A DNA stretch of 61,996 nucleotides from Gammaproteobacteria bacterium (GCA_009845835.1 VXYV01000110.1:1-61996); one strand, 5' to 3'; shown: positions 25,087 to 36,446, numbered from the stretch's first letter. The notes: generated from the letters alone by a model not told the origin. Numbers and translations are program-made.

Positions 25087-27945
25087 TTGAGTAAATCTTC
25101 ATCGACGATCTCGGTACGAGGTGCTCGTACCCACAACCTCAAGAATATCGACGTAGACATACCACGCGATAAATTGACCGTGATAACTGGGTTGTCTGGC
25201 TCAGGCAAGTCTTCTCTAGCCTTCGACACCTTGTACGCCGAAGGGCAACGCCGCTATGTCGAATCACTCTCTGCTTATGCAAGACAGTTCCTGTCTATGA
25301 TGGACAAACCAGATGTCGACCTCATCGAAGGACTATCTCCAGCCATTTCAATAGAACAAAAAACGACCCTACACAACCCCCGCTCTACCGTCGGTACGAT
25401 TACTGAAATTTACGACTACTTGAGGCTGTTATTCGCGCGGGCAGGAGAACCGCGGTGTCCGAAGCACCAAGTACCGCTGTCGGCATTGTCAATCAGCGAT
25501 ATGGTCGACACTGTGATGCAGTTACCACCCAATACTAGACTTATGGTTCTTGCGCCGGTAATATCCCAACGAAAAGGAGAACATGTCCATGTTTTCGCCG
25601 ACCTTATAGCGCAGGGGTTTGTCCGAGCTCGAATCGATGGTATAGTAACAACATTAGACCATCCTCCTACTCTCGATCGCAACAAGAAACACTCAATTGA
25701 TGTTGTCGTGGATCGCATTGTTGTACGCGAAGGGATTGAACAACGGTTAGCTGATACTTTTGAGATTACCCTGCGACTTACCGACGACATTGCTGTGATT
25801 GCCCCGATGGAAGATGCCGAGTGGCCAGAACAAGTATTTTCCGCTCGGTTTGGTTGTCCACACTGCAACTATAGCGTTGGCGAGTTACAACCAAGAATGT
25901 TTTCGTTCAATAATCCAGCAGGTGCTTGTACCGAATGCGATGGTATCGGAAGGGAGAATAAATTCGACCCCCGTCTACTAGTTGTAGACGCCACGCTCAC
26001 ACTTGCCGAAGGTGCAGTCGTCGGCTGGGATCGAGGTTCTCGATGGAATTGGGCAATCATTGAATCCCTGGCAAAACTTCTGACGGTCGACATAGAAGTA
26101 CCTTACGACGCCTTACCAAGACGTTTTATCGATGCTTTGTTTCAAGGAGTGAAAGAAAAAATTCCCGTCCTTATAGATTGGAGAAGAGGGCGAACGACTC
26201 GCAAAATTCGGTTCCCTGGCGTACTCCAAGTACTCGAAAATCGATATCGCCAAACAGTGTCCAGTAGCGTACGAGAAAAACTACAAAAATTCATGAGTGC
26301 AACCGCTTGTGTGAAATGTAACGGATCGAGATTACGCGAGGAATCTAGAAATGTTTTCATCGACGAAAAATCTATAGCCGATTTCACCGCTATGTCGATT
26401 TCAGACGCACTGCGAAGCTTCCAATCCCTTCAACTGACCGGTAAACAAGCCGTAATTGCCGAGAAAGTACAAAAAGAAATCCAAGCGCGTCTTTCTTTTC
26501 TCGTTAACGTCGGTTTGAACTATCTGACTTTAGATCGATCGGCAAATAGTCTATCGGGTGGCGAAGGACAACGTATTCGCTTAGCTAGTCAAATCGGCGC
26601 CGGACTGGTAGGCGTCATGTACATCCTCGACGAACCTTCGATTGGGCTACACCAACGCGACAACGAACGGTTGTTATCAACCTTGACCAATCTCCGCGAT
26701 TTAGGGAATACAGTGATTGTGGTGGAACACGACGAGGAAGCCATCAGAACCGCGGATCATATCGTCGATATGGGGCCAAAAGCTGGAATCCATGGGGGAG
26801 AAGTTGTCGTACATGGATCGTACAGTAAAGTACGAAACTCGAAACGATCACTGACCGCGCAATACTTGACCTGCCGACAGAAAATCGAAATTCCACAAGA
26901 AAGAACAACCAACGAATCCTCCAAACAATTAGTTCTCAGTGGTTTGACCGGAAACAACCTCAAAGATATGCAAGTTGTGATTCCAATAGGGTTGTTCACC
27001 TGTGTCACTGGCGTTAGCGGATCCGGGAAGTCAACCATGATCAATCATACGCTATATCCAATTGCGGCACGAGAACTCAATCGCTCTACTCGGGTTGTTC
27101 CAGCACCTTACGATGATATAGTTGGACTTGAAGAACTCGATAAAGTTATCGATATTGATCAGAGTCCGATCGGTCGTACCCCACGATCCAATCCAGCAAC
27201 TTACACCGGACTGTTTACAGCTATTCGTGATCTGTTCACAAAAACACAGGAATCTAGAGTTCGCGGATATGCTCCGGGTCGGTTTAGTTTCAATGTCAAA
27301 GGGGGGCGGTGTGAAGCATGCCAAGGAGACGGTCTCATCAAAGTGGAAATGCACTTTCTACCCGACGTGTATGTTTCGTGCGATGTGTGCAACGGGATGC
27401 GGTACAACCGTGAAACCCTAGAAGTCCGTTACAAAGGTAAGAATATCCATGAAGTGCTTGATATGACAGTCGAAGAAGCACTCGACTTTTTTCACGCAAT
27501 CCCCTTTATTAAGCAAAAATTACAAACACTCGCTGATGTAGGCCTTACCTATATCCGCCTCGGGCAAAGTGCGACAACGTTGTCAGGTGGGGAAGCCCAA
27601 CGTGTGAAGTTGTCTAAGGAGTTATCTAAACGTGATACAGGAAAAACACTTTACATACTTGACGAACCAACAACTGGACTGCACTTTCATGACATCAAAT
27701 TACTACTTGGTGTACTGACGCGGTTAAGAGATCAGGGAAACACCGTAGTAGTTATCGAGCACAACTTAGATGTCATTAAGACAGCTGATTGGATAATCGA
27801 TCTAGGACCGGAAGGTGGTGAACAAGGTGGCGAAATCGTTGCCGAAGGAACTCCGGAAACTGTCGCTCAGTGTGAAACCTCGCACACCGGGCGCTCTTTG
27901 CGTAGAGTGCTGGGGATTGCGGTAAATCTCAGGGCCGCCGGCTAG
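25087..27945 (+). CDS. uvrA: UvrA, excinuclease ABC subunit A
   Basis: The damage-recognition ATPase of nucleotide excision repair; a dimer loads UvrB at lesions. The 952-residue product has both ABC modules: Walker [10 protein letters not shown] (35-43) and GVSGSGKST (642-650), two LSGGE signatures, and zinc modules with CPHC/CTEC, CVKC and [12 protein letters not shown] cysteine pairs. It starts with TTG, with AGGAA about 13 nt upstream. Its TAG stop is immediately followed, with no spacer, by the convergent stop of rplQ. uvrA next to rplQ is also seen in pseudomonads. Confidence 0.97.
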   Translation: MSKSSSTISVRGARTHNLKNIDVDIPRDKLTVITGLSGSGKSSLAFDTLYAEGQRRYVESLSAYARQFLSMMDKPDVDLIEGLSPAISIEQKTTLHNPRSTVGTITEIYDYLRLLFARAGEPRCPKHQVPLSALSISDMVDTVMQLPPNTRLMVLAPVISQRKGEHVHVFADLIAQGFVRARIDGIVTTLDHPPTLDRNKKHSIDVVVDRIVVREGIEQRLADTFEITLRLTDDIAVIAPMEDAEWPEQVFSARFGCPHCNYSVGELQPRMFSFNNPAGACTECDGIGRENKFDPRLLVVDATLTLAEGAVVGWDRGSRWNWAIIESLAKLLTVDIEVPYDALPRRFIDALFQGVKEKIPVLIDWRRGRTTRKIRFPGVLQVLENRYRQTVSSSVREKLQKFMSATACVKCNGSRLREESRNVFIDEKSIADFTAMSISDALRSFQSLQLTGKQAVIAEKVQKEIQARLSFLVNVGLNYLTLDRSANSLSGGEGQRIRLASQIGAGLVGVMYILDEPSIGLHQRDNERLLSTLTNLRDLGNTVIVVEHDEEAIRTADHIVDMGPKAGIHGGEVVVHGSYSKVRNSKRSLTAQYLTCRQKIEIPQERTTNESSKQLVLSGLTGNNLKDMQVVIPIGLFTCVTGVSGSGKSTMINHTLYPIAARELNRSTRVVPAPYDDIVGLEELDKVIDIDQSPIGRTPRSNPATYTGLFTAIRDLFTKTQESRVRGYAPGRFSFNVKGGRCEACQGDGLIKVEMHFLPDVYVSCDVCNGMRYNRETLEVRYKGKNIHEVLDMTVEEALDFFHAIPFIKQKLQTLADVGLTYIRLGQSATTLSGGEAQRVKLSKELSKRDTGKTLYILDEPTTGLHFHDIKLLLGVLTRLRDQGNTVVVIEHNLDVIKTADWIIDLGPEGGEQGGEIVAEGTPETVAQCETSHTGRSLRRVLGIAVNLRAAG

Positions 27946-28500
27946 TTATCTGTCTTCGGGCTCTTTAGGTGTAGTCTCGTCTGACTCAGCTGACTCAGTC
28001 ACTTCCTCAGCCTCAACACTTTCATTTTGATCTTCAACAGGTTCCGCATCTTCAACGGGTTCAGATTCTTCTATGCCTTCGGATTCTTCGACGTCTTCCA
28101 CTACTTCGAAGTCTTCGACAGCAGCAGTATCGTCTGCTACTTCTGCATCATCGACAAAAGACATATAACAGATCATCGCCGAGTCGCCTTTCCGAAAACC
28201 TGCTTTCAATATTCTGGTATAACCACCTGGACGTGTCTCAAACCGCGGACCAAGCTCTCGGAATAACTTCCCTACCGCTGACTTACTACGTAAATATGCA
28301 AAAGCTAACCGTCGATTAGCTACAGAATCTTTGCGCGCTAAAGTGATCAATGGCTCAATAAAGCGTCGCAGTTCTTTGGCTTTGACAACGGTGGTCTTGA
28401 TTTCTTCATGTTCGATGAGAGAAACACACATATTCGCAAACATGCGTTTGCGGTGGGATGAAGTTCGGTTGAGATGTCGACCGCTTTTTAGATGTCGCAT
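27946..28500 (-). CDS. rplQ: Ribosomal protein L17 with long acidic C-terminal tail
   Basis: L17 binds 23S rRNA near the peptide exit tunnel. The 184-residue product begins [20 protein letters not shown] and the L17 core ends near residue 116. About 68 extra residues follow, dominated by Glu, Asp, Val and Ser (for example [12 protein letters not shown]). E. coli L17 is 127 residues, so this tail is unusual and should be disordered. The start at 28500 (not 28557) matches the family and leaves 19 nt after rpoA. It is the last gene of the block, and its stop abuts uvrA's. Confidence 0.95.
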   Translation of the reverse strand: MRHLKSGRHLNRTSSHRKRMFANMCVSLIEHEEIKTTVVKAKELRRFIEPLITLARKDSVANRRLAFAYLRSKSAVGKLFRELGPRFETRPGGYTRILKAGFRKGDSAMICYMSFVDDAEVADDTAAVEDFEVVEDVEESEGIEESEPVEDAEPVEDQNESVEAEEVTESAESDETTPKEPEDR

Positions 28501-28519
28501 AAGAAATGTGTCGGTTAAC

Positions 28520-29500
28520 TTATTCTGCCGTCTCGTCCGTCGGCCAACCCGGGACACTCGAACCCAAACTGAGACCTCGAATCGCTAACTCTTCTTTAAT
28601 TTCAGTGAGCGACTTTTTTCCTAGATTAGGGGTTCGATACAAATCCTCTTCGGTCTTTTGCACCAGTTCACCAACCGTAAAAATCTTTTCTGCTTTGAGA
28701 CAATTAATCGAACGATTCTTGAGATTCAATTCTTCAATCTTTTGAAACAAAAACGGATCCACACTGTGAGCTTCGCGCGCCCTGTTCCCTTCGTCCACCA
28801 AGTCCGAATCTACAAACCCAGCCAACTGTTGAGTCAAAATCGTCGCTGCGCGTTTCACGGCATCAATCGGACTGATCGTCCCATTCGATTCAAGCGATAA
28901 GATTAGCTTGTCCATATCAGTTCGTTGTTCAACCCGAGTTTTCTCTACACTGTAATTCACACTTCGCATAGGACTATAGGAAGCATCTAACTTCAATAAA
29001 CCGATCACTCGATCGTCTTCCTTCGCGCGCACTTCATCTGCTGCCTTGTAGCCCAAACCCTGAGTAACGGTTGCTTCAATGTGAATCGAACCACTCTCAT
29101 TTAACGTACAAACCAAATGATTAGGATTAGCAATTTTGATGTCGTCACCGTGGACAAAATCACCGGCTCTAACTTCTGTAGGTCCAGAAGCAACTAGACG
29201 CATAGTACTCTGCTCGCGGCCAGTCAAACTCACTGCAATGCCTTTGAGGTTTAAACAGATATTGAGAATATCTTCACGTACCCCAGGCAAAGTCGAATAT
29301 TCGTGCAAGACACCATCGATTTGAACTTCAGAAATCGCTGCTCCAGGCATCGACGATAACAAAATTCGCCGTAACGCATTACCAATCGTATGACCATAGC
29401 CTCGTTCAAGAGGGGTGAGCGTAACACGCGACCGTGTCGGACTGATCTCATCAACTACAATGTCTTTTGCTTGCAACAAATCCGTACCAATACTATCCAT
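28520..29500 (-). CDS. rpoA: RNA polymerase alpha subunit
   Basis: Dimerises to nucleate RNA polymerase assembly; its C-terminal domain contacts UP elements and activators. The 326-residue product has the N-terminal assembly domain ([21 protein letters not shown] near residues 31-51), a linker around 235-250, and the helix-rich alpha-CTD ([34 protein letters not shown]). Length matches gammaproteobacterial RpoA (329). It lies between rpsD and rplQ as in the classical alpha operon. Confidence 0.98.
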   Translation of the reverse strand: MDSIGTDLLQAKDIVVDEISPTRSRVTLTPLERGYGHTIGNALRRILLSSMPGAAISEVQIDGVLHEYSTLPGVREDILNICLNLKGIAVSLTGREQSTMRLVASGPTEVRAGDFVHGDDIKIANPNHLVCTLNESGSIHIEATVTQGLGYKAADEVRAKEDDRVIGLLKLDASYSPMRSVNYSVEKTRVEQRTDMDKLILSLESNGTISPIDAVKRAATILTQQLAGFVDSDLVDEGNRAREAHSVDPFLFQKIEELNLKNRSINCLKAEKIFTVGELVQKTEEDLYRTPNLGKKSLTEIKEELAIRGLSLGSSVPGWPTDETAE

Positions 29501-29538
29501 ATATTTTTCCTTCGGAATATCTAACTCTCAGTAAAACT

Positions 29539-30171
29539 TTATTTCGAATACAACTCTACGATAAGGTTTTCTTGAATTTCGTGCGCTAATTCCTCGCGCT
29601 CAGGATCTCTTTTATAAACCGCTTTTTTGTTGTCAACGTCTACCTCGATCCATTCGACAACACCACGCAAACTAGCAAGTTCTAGCGCCATACCAATCCG
29701 ATGCTGTTTGCGCTGCCGTTCCCCAACCTCAACTTCGTCTCCAGGTTGAATTTGATAAGACGGTATATTCACCACCTTACCGTTCACGCGAATACCTTTG
29801 TGAGATACCAATTGCCTAGCCTCAGCCCGGGTCGCGCCAAACCCAGAACGATACACAACGTTATCGAGTCGTGCCTCTAACAGTCGCAACAAGTTTATTC
29901 CGGTCGCACCGCGCTGCCGATCAGCTTTCTTATAGTAATTACGAAACTGCCGTTCCAGAATCCCATACAACCGTCGAACTTTTTGCTTTTCACGTAATTG
30001 GATACCATAATCAGTCCGGCGACCGCCTGCAACAGAACGTCGCGCACCTTGTTCCCCTGGAATCCGTCCGTCTTTACACTTGTCTTCTAACGGTCGGACT
30101 CCGCTCTTCAAGAATAAGTCGGTACCTTCACGGCGTGAAAGCTTTAACTTTGGTCCTGTATAACGTGCCAT
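29539..30171 (-). CDS. rpsD: Ribosomal protein S4
   Basis: A primary 16S rRNA-binding protein that starts 30S assembly. In E. coli it represses the alpha operon and affects decoding accuracy. The 210-residue product starts [20 protein letters not shown] and has the S4 RNA-binding domain ([29 protein letters not shown]). It lacks the N-terminal zinc cysteines (C-minus form), as in enterics. It sits 15 nt after rpsK and 38 nt before rpoA. Confidence 0.98.
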   Translation of the reverse strand: MARYTGPKLKLSRREGTDLFLKSGVRPLEDKCKDGRIPGEQGARRSVAGGRRTDYGIQLREKQKVRRLYGILERQFRNYYKKADRQRGATGINLLRLLEARLDNVVYRSGFGATRAEARQLVSHKGIRVNGKVVNIPSYQIQPGDEVEVGERQRKQHRIGMALELASLRGVVEWIEVDVDNKKAVYKRDPEREELAHEIQENLIVELYSK

Positions 30172-30186
30172 ATCAATTCTCTTAAA

Positions 30187-30603
30187 TTACGGTCGTCGCT
30201 TCTTTGGTGGACGGCACCCATTGTGTGGTAACGGTGTGACATCCGTAATACTCGATATTCTTAACCCACACGCATTCATCGCACGAATGGAAGACTCCCG
30301 GCCAGGACCAGGTCCTTTCACAAATACATCCACACTCTTCAATCCATGATTGTCAACCATACTTTTCGCAATGCGTTCAGCGGCAGTTTGCGCAGCAAAC
30401 GCTGTACTTTTCCTAGTCCCCTTAAAACCAGAAACCCCAGCGCTAGCCCAACCAATGGTTCGGCCCTGCCGATCAGTAATTGTTATGATCGTATTGTTAT
30501 ACGACGCATGAATATGTGCATGCCCCTCAACAACTAATCTTTTTCGTCTTCGCCGTCCAGACTTTGCCGGTGCAGCGACTTCGACTTCAGTATTCTCGGC
30601 CAT
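30187..30603 (-). CDS. rpsK: Ribosomal protein S11
   Basis: Forms part of the 30S platform near the E site and the Shine-Dalgarno helix. The 138-residue product has a basic N-terminal extension ([14 protein letters not shown]), then the S11 core ([38 protein letters not shown]) and the C-terminal [12 protein letters not shown]. It starts 3 nt after rpsM, so it is translationally linked. Length is about 10 residues over E. coli because of the N-terminus. Confidence 0.97.
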   Translation of the reverse strand: MAENTEVEVAAPAKSGRRRRKRLVVEGHAHIHASYNNTIITITDRQGRTIGWASAGVSGFKGTRKSTAFAAQTAAERIAKSMVDNHGLKSVDVFVKGPGPGRESSIRAMNACGLRISSITDVTPLPHNGCRPPKKRRP

Positions 30604-30606
30604 TCG

Positions 30607-30963
30607 TTATTTCCTAATGATTCGTCTGGGACCTTTTCGGGTGCGCGCATTGGTTTGCGTTTGCTGACCACGCACTGGTAATCCACGTCGATGACGCAAT
30701 CCTCGATAACAACGCAAATCCATCAACCGTTTGACATTCATCGAATTCTGCCGCCGTAAATCACCCTCGACGATATTCTCACCGACGGCGGTCCGTAAAC
30801 GTGTCAATTGATCTTCCGATAAATCGCGCACCTTGGCACTCGTGTCTACTTCGGCTTCTTCACAAAGACGAACTGCCATCGATCGACCAATACCATAAAT
30901 ATATGTCAATGAGATCGAAATATGCTTGTCGTCTGGGACATTTACTCCAGCTATACGTGCCAT
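30607..30963 (-). CDS. rpsM: Ribosomal protein S13
   Basis: Sits in the 30S head, makes intersubunit bridges and contacts P-site tRNA through its C-terminal tail. The 118-residue product begins [20 protein letters not shown], has the helix-two-turn-helix [14 protein letters not shown] and the conserved [15 protein letters not shown], and ends in a basic tail ([10 protein letters not shown]). It lies 3 nt downstream of rpmJ. Confidence 0.98.
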   Translation of the reverse strand: MARIAGVNVPDDKHISISLTYIYGIGRSMAVRLCEEAEVDTSAKVRDLSEDQLTRLRTAVGENIVEGDLRRQNSMNVKRLMDLRCYRGLRHRRGLPVRGQQTQTNARTRKGPRRIIRK

Positions 30964-30966
30964 ACC

Positions 30967-31083
30967 TTACCCCTGCCTCTGCTTGTGTCGAGGTTCCGTT
31001 TTACAAATCACATACAACTTTCGTTTGCGTCGAACAATCTTACAATTCCGACACATCTTCTTCACTGAAGCGCGTACTTTCAT
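30967..31083 (-). CDS. rpmJ: Ribosomal protein L36 (zinc-ribbon form)
   Basis: This 38-residue protein starts [15 protein letters not shown] and contains [14 protein letters not shown]. Two Cys in CRNC, a third Cys and a His form the zinc ribbon of the C-plus L36. It helps organise 23S rRNA at the peptidyl-transferase side of the 50S subunit. It lies between secY (23 nt upstream) and rpsM (3 nt downstream), its usual place. It is shorter than most annotation cut-offs but unambiguous. Confidence 0.96.
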   Translation of the reverse strand: MKVRASVKKMCRNCKIVRRKRKLYVICKTEPRHKQRQG

Positions 31084-31106
31084 ACCAATTCCACTCTTAT
31101 ATTCGT

Positions 31107-32438
31107 TCACCGACCCATTCTTCGACTGTAATTACGAATGTTTGACTTTTCCATTAACTTTGCGTAATTACTCGACAACAAATGTGCTTGAATTTGCGAC
31201 ATGAAATCCATCGCAACCACTACTACAATCAACAACGCCGTACCACCTAATTGAAAGGTCAGGTCGTCAAACATGACGATCATAAATTCGGGTAACAAAC
31301 AAACTGCAGTCACATAAGCTGAACCGAAAATAGTTAGTTTGGTCGTCACATCGTCGATATAGTCTGCTGTTTGCTGACCAGGTCGAATACCTTGAATATA
31401 TGCGCCCTGTCGCTTCAAATTGTCAGCTAATTCCTTCGGATCGCGCACAATCGCGGTATAGAAAAAACTAAAAAATACGATACCAGTCGCAAACAAAATA
31501 ATGTACAACGGTTGTCCCGGACTCAACGCTAAGGCAATCTCTTGCAACCATCCCATATTGGGGTTTTGTCCAAACCACTGTGCCATCGACGCCGGCGCTA
31601 ACAATAAACTCGATGCAAAAATCGCAGGAATCACCCCAGCCATATTCACTTTGAATGGTAAATGACTCGTCTGTCCTTGCATCATCCGACGACCTTGTTG
31701 CCGTTTCGCATAGTGCACCGTAACCCGCCTTTCACCACGTTCGACGAATACAACAAACCCGACCACTCCAATCGCGAATACACCTATGATGAGTAATATC
31801 GTCCAATGGAGATTCCCTTGGCGTGCAGCTTCAACAGCTGATCCAATCGCCGCTGGAAAACCAGAAACAATCCCAGCAAAAATCAGCAACGAAATACCAT
31901 TACCAACTCCATGTTCGCTAATCTGCTCACCTAACCACATCATGAACAATGCGCCGGTAACTAAACTTACAACCGAAACGAAAAAGAATCCAAGACCTGG
32001 ATCGAACGGCAATCCCTGACCGATTAATCCAAAAGTCATTGCCGAACCCTGTACTAAGGCAATCAATAAAGTTCCCCAGCGGGTGTATTTGGTAATCTTC
32101 CGTCGGCCGGCTTCGCCCTCTTTACGCAATTGGCTCAATGCTGGATACATCATGGTAAGTAAATTCATGATGATGCTCGAAGTGATATAAGGCATCACTC
32201 CTAACGCCAAAATGCTCATACGCTCTAAAGCACCACCCGAGAACATGTTGAACAGATCCAAGATTCCACCTTGGTTCTGATCGAAAAGCCGTTGCAGAGC
32301 TTCAGGATTAATGCCCGGTATCGGAATGTGCGTACCAATCCGATAGACTAGCAGCGCGAATAAAACAAATAAGAGCCGCCGCCCTAATTCAGATAAGCCG
32401 GTCTGAACACCTGCTAATGATGGAGTTGCCGTCGCCAT
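31107..32438 (-). CDS. secY: Protein translocase subunit SecY
   Basis: The channel subunit of the SecYEG translocon in the inner membrane. The 443-residue product has ten membrane segments and the conserved plug and cytoplasmic loops ([15 protein letters not shown], the [20 protein letters not shown] loop, SMAQWFG). The ATG at 32438 (MATATPSL), 7 nt after rplO, is preferred to 32465, which would lie inside rplO. Syd, which binds SecY, is encoded 6 kb away, and secE is at the other end of the block. Confidence 0.98.
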   Translation of the reverse strand: MATATPSLAGVQTGLSELGRRLLFVLFALLVYRIGTHIPIPGINPEALQRLFDQNQGGILDLFNMFSGGALERMSILALGVMPYITSSIIMNLLTMMYPALSQLRKEGEAGRRKITKYTRWGTLLIALVQGSAMTFGLIGQGLPFDPGLGFFFVSVVSLVTGALFMMWLGEQISEHGVGNGISLLIFAGIVSGFPAAIGSAVEAARQGNLHWTILLIIGVFAIGVVGFVVFVERGERRVTVHYAKRQQGRRMMQGQTSHLPFKVNMAGVIPAIFASSLLLAPASMAQWFGQNPNMGWLQEIALALSPGQPLYIILFATGIVFFSFFYTAIVRDPKELADNLKRQGAYIQGIRPGQQTADYIDDVTTKLTIFGSAYVTAVCLLPEFMIVMFDDLTFQLGGTALLIVVVVAMDFMSQIQAHLLSSNYAKLMEKSNIRNYSRRMGR

Positions 32439-32445
32439 ATTTAAT

Positions 32446-32880
32446 CTACTCTTCGACCGTTCCACCTATACTGAGAATGATTTCGCGCGCTCCTTTAGTT
32501 ACCTTAATACCGCGCACATGCACCGCGCGTTCAAGCGTCCCCGATTGGATAATCTTACAACGGCGAATCGACGAACGAATCAAGCCCGCTGTTCGCAAAG
32601 TCTCGAGCGTAATATCTTCACCCTCGACTCGATTTAACTCGTGTAGACGAATTTCATCGGTAACTCGACTAATACGTGACCGAAAACCAAACGTCGGTAT
32701 CCGCTGTTGTAGGGGGAGTTGTCCACCCTCAAAACCAACGGCAACTTTACCGCCGGAACGGGAAAGCTGTCCTTTGTGCCCCCGACCACAAGTCTTTCCT
32801 TGGCCCGCCGAACCACCACGACCGACACGCTTGCGAGTCTGTCTACTCTTTGGATGTGCCTGAAGTTCGTTCAGTTTCAA
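32446..32880 (-). CDS. rplO: Ribosomal protein L15
   Basis: A late-assembly 50S protein that reaches into domains II and V of 23S rRNA. The 144-residue product begins MKLNELQAHPKSRQTRKRVG, followed by the Gly-rich extended arm (GRGGSAGQGKTCGRGHKGQ) and a globular C-terminal domain with VRGIKVTKGAREIILSIGG. Standard length and position between rpmD (3 nt) and secY (7 nt). Confidence 0.97.
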   Translation of the reverse strand: MKLNELQAHPKSRQTRKRVGRGGSAGQGKTCGRGHKGQLSRSGGKVAVGFEGGQLPLQQRIPTFGFRSRISRVTDEIRLHELNRVEGEDITLETLRTAGLIRSSIRRCKIIQSGTLERAVHVRGIKVTKGAREIILSIGGTVEE

Positions 32881-32883
32881 CTT

Positions 32884-33075
32884 TTATACCTCTGTGACGT
32901 CCAACAAATAGGATATGTGATTGATCATCCCACGAACTTCTGGGGTGTCAGCTAATACCACTTCACTATTGATACGTCGTAATCCGAGTCCCCGCACCGT
33001 TGCTTGGTGTCGCTTTAGTCGTCCAAATGGACTCTTAACTAAACGCACTCTAAGTTGTTTTTTCTTTCTAGCCAC
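32884..33075 (-). CDS. rpmD: Ribosomal protein L30
   Basis: A small 50S protein near helix 38 of 23S rRNA. The 63-residue product starts [20 protein letters not shown] and contains the family motif [21 protein letters not shown]. Its start overlaps the 3' end of rpsE by 8 nt. Length is normal (E. coli 59). Confidence 0.96.
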   Translation of the reverse strand: MARKKKQLRVRLVKSPFGRLKRHQATVRGLGLRRINSEVVLADTPEVRGMINHISYLLDVTEV

Positions 33076-33577
33076 GACCTTGGACTGCCTCTTCGGTCTT
33101 GCCGCGCTTCAACGCGATCATGCGTGGTGATCTCATATTTACCAAGCCCTTAACGGTGGCACGGACCACATTCGTTGGATTAGTGGAACCGTAGCATTTC
33201 GCTAGTACGTCGCGAACTCCAGCTGCTTCGAGCACCGCTCGCATTGTACCTCCAGCAATGACTCCTGTTCCCTCAGATGCGGGTTGCATAAAAATCAATG
33301 AAGCACCGTGTTTAGACTTGATCGGATACCAAAGCGTCACACCATTGAGTTCGACATCAAACATGTTGCGCCGGGCGACTTGACCCGACTTCTCAATCGC
33401 TTCAGCACGTTCACGCGCTTTACCACGACCAAAACCGACCCGTCCTGCACCATCCCCCACAACTGTGAGCGCCGTCCACGACAACTGCCGTCCACCTTTG
33501 ACGGTCTTAGCCACTCGAGTCGACGATACTAATTTCTCAATCAGTCCTTCTTCTCTAATTTCTTCTGAATAAGCCAC
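33068..33577 (-). CDS. rpsE: Ribosomal protein S5
   Basis: At the 30S entry tunnel with S3 and S4; involved in decoding fidelity and mRNA helicase activity. The 169-residue product has the dsRBD-like N-terminal domain with [18 protein letters not shown] (the loop where spectinomycin-resistance changes occur in E. coli; no obvious change here) and the C-terminal [20 protein letters not shown]. It overlaps rpmD by 8 nt. Confidence 0.98.
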   Translation of the reverse strand: MAYSEEIREEGLIEKLVSSTRVAKTVKGGRQLSWTALTVVGDGAGRVGFGRGKARERAEAIEKSGQVARRNMFDVELNGVTLWYPIKSKHGASLIFMQPASEGTGVIAGGTMRAVLEAAGVRDVLAKCYGSTNPTNVVRATVKGLVNMRSPRMIALKRGKTEEAVQGRG

Positions 33578-33579
33578 TC

Positions 33580-33930
33580 TTAAAATTCCAATCCTTGTTG
33601 GCGTGCCGCGTCCGCAAGCGCTTTCACACGACCGTGATAAAGAAAGCCCGAACGATCAAATGCCACTTTCGTAACTCCAATCTCTTTTGCACGCTGCGCA
33701 ACGAGTTCACCCACCTTTTTAGCTGCTTCAACGTTCCCCGTATTACTTGAACGTAAACTCTCGTCCAAAGTCGACGCATGAGTTAACACTTGATTTCCTT
33801 CACTATTCAACAACTGTGCATAAATATGCTTCGGGGTTCGATGTACACACAACCTAATCGCACCAATTTCACGCATCTTTATGCGCGAACGCCGTGCCCG
33901 CCGCAACCGTGTTACCTTTTTACTTAGCAT
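33580..33930 (-). CDS. rplR: Ribosomal protein L18
   Basis: Binds 5S rRNA with L5 and mediates its attachment to 23S rRNA. The 116-residue product starts with a basic region ([20 protein letters not shown]) followed by [20 protein letters not shown] and the terminal [20 protein letters not shown]. It lies 2 nt upstream of rpsE and 11 nt downstream of rplF. Confidence 0.97.
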   Translation of the reverse strand: MLSKKVTRLRRARRSRIKMREIGAIRLCVHRTPKHIYAQLLNSEGNQVLTHASTLDESLRSSNTGNVEAAKKVGELVAQRAKEIGVTKVAFDRSGFLYHGRVKALADAARQQGLEF

Positions 33931-33941
33931 GATTGCCGAAT

Positions 33942-34472
33942 TTACTTCTTAACTTCTTTACGTTTGATGTATTCACCAACATAACGCACGCCTTTACCTT
34001 TATAGGGTTCTGGCGGGCGCTTACCCCGAATCTCTGCGGCTACCTGGCCAACGAGTTGGCGATCGGTTCCCGTTACTACAATCTCAGTCGGACTCGGTAC
34101 AGTAAGTGAAACCCCTTTCGGTGCGTCATAATTCACCGGATGAGAATAACCTAGCTGCATGACAAGAGTCGTACCCTGCAACTGAGCACGATATCCAATC
34201 CCTTCTAGCTGCAAACGCTTCTCCCACTGTTGTGAAACACCGACGATCATGTTCTTTATCAGTGCACAATGCGTACCGGTCATTGCACGTGCTTGTTTCG
34301 TCGTTCCCTTCGTTCGCACTTCAATCGTATGATCCACCTGTTTAGTCGAGACTCCCGGCGCTAAAGGTACCGACAACTGCCCATGTTTGCCTTTGACAAC
34401 CACCGCTTCCTTAGTCACCTTAACGTCGACCTCTTGCGGGATCTCAATCTGCCGTTCAGTAATACGAGACAT
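33942..34472 (-). CDS. rplF: Ribosomal protein L6
   Basis: Located at the base of the L7/L12 stalk next to the sarcin-ricin loop, where it contacts elongation factors. The 176-residue product shows the two repeated L6 folds, with the C-terminal [20 protein letters not shown] signature and KRKEVKK tail. Length equals E. coli (177). It has 11-nt spacers on both sides. Confidence 0.97.
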   Translation of the reverse strand: MSRITERQIEIPQEVDVKVTKEAVVVKGKHGQLSVPLAPGVSTKQVDHTIEVRTKGTTKQARAMTGTHCALIKNMIVGVSQQWEKRLQLEGIGYRAQLQGTTLVMQLGYSHPVNYDAPKGVSLTVPSPTEIVVTGTDRQLVGQVAAEIRGKRPPEPYKGKGVRYVGEYIKRKEVKK

Positions 34473-34483
34473 AAACGTTTAGC

Positions 34484-34876
34484 TCAAAAAATAGTACAGA
34501 GTACTTCGCCACCAATACCAGCTCGCCGCGCCGCATGATCAGTCATTAACCCTTGATTTGTGCTTACAATCGCAATCCCGAGACCACCTCGGACTAACGG
34601 TAAACTATCGTGTGTTTTATAGGCACGCAAGCCCGGTCGACTAATCCGTTGTAATTCCTCGATCACCGGTACCCCTTCAAAGTATTTGAGTGCAATCGTT
34701 ATATGTGGCTTTTGCTCGCCCTCAACGGCGAATCCTTTGATATACCCTTCAGTTTCTAAGACTCGACACAAAGCTTCCTTAATCTTCGAGTGCGGAATCG
34801 TGACTGACTCACTAGCAACCATGATCGCATTGCGAATACGCGTGAGAAAATCAGCGATTGGATCTTGCATACTCAT
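34484..34876 (-). CDS. rpsH: Ribosomal protein S8
   Basis: Binds helix 21 of 16S rRNA. In E. coli it also represses the spc operon by binding a mimic at the L5 start. The 130-residue product starts [17 protein letters not shown] and ends with the S8 signature [20 protein letters not shown] and GGEVLCTIF. It is between rpsN (7 nt) and rplF. Confidence 0.98.
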   Translation of the reverse strand: MSMQDPIADFLTRIRNAIMVASESVTIPHSKIKEALCRVLETEGYIKGFAVEGEQKPHITIALKYFEGVPVIEELQRISRPGLRAYKTHDSLPLVRGGLGIAIVSTNQGLMTDHAARRAGIGGEVLCTIF

Positions 34877-34883
34877 AGATGGT

Positions 34884-35189
34884 TTACCACGAAGACTTCT
34901 TTAGGCCGGGAATATCACCGCGCATAGCCGCTTCCCGTAATTTATTTCGCCCGAGACCGAATCGCCGATACACTCCACGAGGTCGACCTGTAATTTCACA
35001 CCGACGTTGCATCCGTATCGGATTCGCATCACGCGGCAGGGCTTGTAATTGTCGTTGGGCTGCCCAACGTGTTTCAGTATCCAAATTCCGATCTTTTATG
35101 ACTGACTTTAACTCCATTCGTTTCGCTGCATACTTAGCTACCATTTTCTGCCGTTTCTTCTCACGTGCGAGCATAGACTTTTTTGCCAT
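34884..35189 (-). CDS. rpsN: Ribosomal protein S14 (zinc-free form)
   Basis: Sits in the 30S head next to S3 and S10. The 101-residue product is the long C-minus type: it lacks the CxxC pairs of the zinc form and has the full-length [20 protein letters not shown] start and [20 protein letters not shown]36 in the same block, by contrast, is the zinc form. Confidence 0.97.
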   Translation of the reverse strand: MAKKSMLAREKKRQKMVAKYAAKRMELKSVIKDRNLDTETRWAAQRQLQALPRDANPIRMQRRCEITGRPRGVYRRFGLGRNKLREAAMRGDIPGLKKSSW

Positions 35190-35197
35190 CTTATTCC

Positions 35198-35737
35198 CTA
35201 ATTCCTAAATGGAAAGTTAAAGGCCTGCAATAGCATCAACCCTTCACTATCGGTTTGAGCAGTCGTTGTGAATGTGATATCCAAGCCACGAATCGCATCC
35301 GTTTGATCAAAGTCAATCTCCGGAAATACAATCTGTTCTTTAATCCCCAGCGAATAATTCCCTCGACCATCAAACGCTCGAGGATTTAAACCGCGAAAAT
35401 CACGAATACGAGGAATCGCTATACCGATCAATCTCTCAACAAACTCATACATCATTTGTCGACGCAAAGTCACCATACAGCCGATCGCATACCCTGTTCT
35501 AATCTTGAATACAGCTTCAGACTTACGCGCCCGCGTAACTTTCGGTGCTTGTCCAGCAATTTTGCGTAAGTCATCCACCGCATGATCAAGCAATTTACGA
35601 TCAGCAGTAGCCCCACCGACGCCCATGTTTAAGGTCACTTTGACAAGACGCGGCACTCGCATGATCGACGAGTACCCCTGTTCGGACATCAACCGGGGTT
35701 GAATCGAATCTCTATAGGCTTGTTGTAACTTACTCAA
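35198..35737 (-). CDS. rplE: Ribosomal protein L5
   Basis: Binds 5S rRNA and contacts P-site tRNA and S13. The 179-residue product has [19 protein letters not shown], the family signature [20 protein letters not shown]-like segment, and [20 protein letters not shown]. Length equals the E. coli protein. It lies 20 nt downstream of rplX and 8 nt upstream of rpsN. Confidence 0.98.
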   Translation of the reverse strand: MSKLQQAYRDSIQPRLMSEQGYSSIMRVPRLVKVTLNMGVGGATADRKLLDHAVDDLRKIAGQAPKVTRARKSEAVFKIRTGYAIGCMVTLRRQMMYEFVERLIGIAIPRIRDFRGLNPRAFDGRGNYSLGIKEQIVFPEIDFDQTDAIRGLDITFTTTAQTDSEGLMLLQAFNFPFRN

Positions 35738-35757
35738 GGTTCACTAAGTTCTCCGAT

Positions 35758-36078
35758 CTATTCTTCATCAATTACAGTTCCAGAAGAACGGAAAAAACGC
35801 ACTTTTTTACCATCTTCATCTGTACGTAGACCGACTTTGTCGGCTTTTTCCGTATGGTGATTGAAAATGGCAACATTCGAAATGTGCAACGCAGCCTCTT
35901 TTTCGATTAAACCATGGCGTTCACCAGGCTTGCCCTGTTTTTGATGTTTAACCACTGTATTGATATTTCCCACTACCACGCGATCGTGCCCAACAAACCG
36001 AACGATATCGCCTTGCTGACCCTTATCTTTGCCAGCCAATATCACAACTGTATCGTCTTTCCGTAAACGCCTCATCAT
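35758..36078 (-). CDS. rplX: Ribosomal protein L24
   Basis: An assembly-initiating 50S protein at the tunnel exit. The 106-residue product contains the KOW motif (VVILAGKDKGQQGDIVRF) and NTVVKHQKQGKPGERHGLIE. The ATG at 36078 overlaps the rplN stop as TAATG; an ATG one codon later is equally possible and nearer the usual MRxLRK start. Confidence 0.97.
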   Translation of the reverse strand: MMRRLRKDDTVVILAGKDKGQQGDIVRFVGHDRVVVGNINTVVKHQKQGKPGERHGLIEKEAALHISNVAIFNHHTEKADKVGLRTDEDGKKVRFFRSSGTVIDEE

Positions 36079-36446
36079 TACAAAACTTCCGGTGCCAACG
36101 ATGCAATCCGTGTGAACTGTCGGGAACGTAATTCCCTCGTTACCGGTCCAAAAATTCGTGTTCCAATCGGCTCGCGAGATTCGTTCACCAAAACAGCAGC
36201 ATTACGATCAAACCGAATGATTGAACCATCTTCCCGACGAACTCCCTTACGAGTCCGTACGACAACTGCGCGTACCACTTGACCTTTCCTAACCTTACTA
36301 GTCGGAATCGCTTCTTTCACGGTCACGCGAATGACATCGCCAATATGGGCATAACGACGCCGAGAACCACCCAATACCTTGATACATTTAATTCGCCTGG
36401 CACCACTGTTATCGGCAACATCTAACATTGTTTCACTCTGAATCAT
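36078..36446 (-). CDS. rplN: Ribosomal protein L14
   Basis: At the subunit interface, forming bridge B8 with 16S rRNA. The 122-residue product starts [20 protein letters not shown] and contains [20 protein letters not shown] and the terminal [19 protein letters not shown]. Length matches the family exactly. It is coupled by 4-nt and 1-nt overlaps to rpsQ and rplX. Confidence 0.98.
   Translation of the reverse strand: MIQSETMLDVADNSGARRIKCIKVLGGSRRRYAHIGDVIRVTVKEAIPTSKVRKGQVVRAVVVRTRKGVRREDGSIIRFDRNAAVLVNESREPIGTRIFGPVTRELRSRQFTRIASLAPEVL

Noticed and set aside
28501-28557. Longer rplQ start at 28557
   Set aside because: It would overlap rpoA by 38 nt and add residues not found in L17. The ATG at 28500 matches the family.
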